From Amoebophrya sp. AT5.2 (Eukaryota > Sar > Dinophyceae > Syndiniales > Amoebophryaceae), in the NCBI GenBank assembly GCA_005223375.1, contig RXOD01004536.1, positions 1-20,890 of the forward strand: 20,890 nucleotides of DNA, written 5' to 3'. A program made the position numbers and the translations under genes. Shown piece by piece: positions 20,870-20,890 of this stretch. Below the pieces are notes generated by a model. The model had not been told where the DNA came from. It worked only from the letters and a program-made list of their open reading frames with translations, and searched no databases. Position 1 is the stretch's first letter; every line of letters begins with the position of its first letter.

Positions 20870-20890
20870 GTAAGTAAATAAGCGATTCAT

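Overview
The window looks like nuclear DNA of a unicellular eukaryote. It is filled almost entirely by the plus-strand 3' part of one enormous gene. The first 12.1 kb is a single uninterrupted reading frame that enters from the left edge. Three further long frames follow, and each is joined to the previous one by a GT...AG intron of 217 to 451 bp. All three junctions conserve codon phase (1, 2, 1), and the spliced reading frame (17,730 nt in view) is an exact multiple of three. The visible product is about 5,909 residues, and its N terminus lies outside the window. This argues against prokaryotic or simple viral DNA. Long exons, few short introns and GC-richer exons than spacers would fit several protist groups. 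An alveolate or dinoflagellate-related parasite of the Amoebophrya type is one possibility, but nothing here proves the lineage.

Layout: exon 1 (1-12146), intron 1 (12147-12363), exon 2 (12364-14893), intron 2 (14894-15201), exon 3 (15202-15674), intron 3 (15675-16125, carrying a TTCCGG repeat cluster), exon 4 (16126-18707, ending in a strongly acidic tail). The protein is mostly charged, helix-rich sequence. It has no enzyme motif or domain that I recognise. Local landmarks are two coiled-coil-like stretches, a basic KRRRKR cluster, two glycine runs, a ten-cysteine cluster just before the first intron, three moderately hydrophobic segments around exon 3, and a basic then acidic C-terminal region. 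I do not assign it a function.

The last 2.2 kb (18708-20890) has no long convincing gene. It holds a possible poly(A) signal about 100 nt after the giant gene's stop. Next come ordered fragments in shifting frames that look like a decayed protein-kinase-like gene (19030-19538). At the right edge is a possible first coding exon of another gene: a TATAAATA element, an ATG, then a consensus AAG|GTAAGT donor. These last items are tentative.

The most notable content is the giant protein: roughly 6,000 residues or more, no family I can name, one exon above 12 kb, and introns only in its 3' third.
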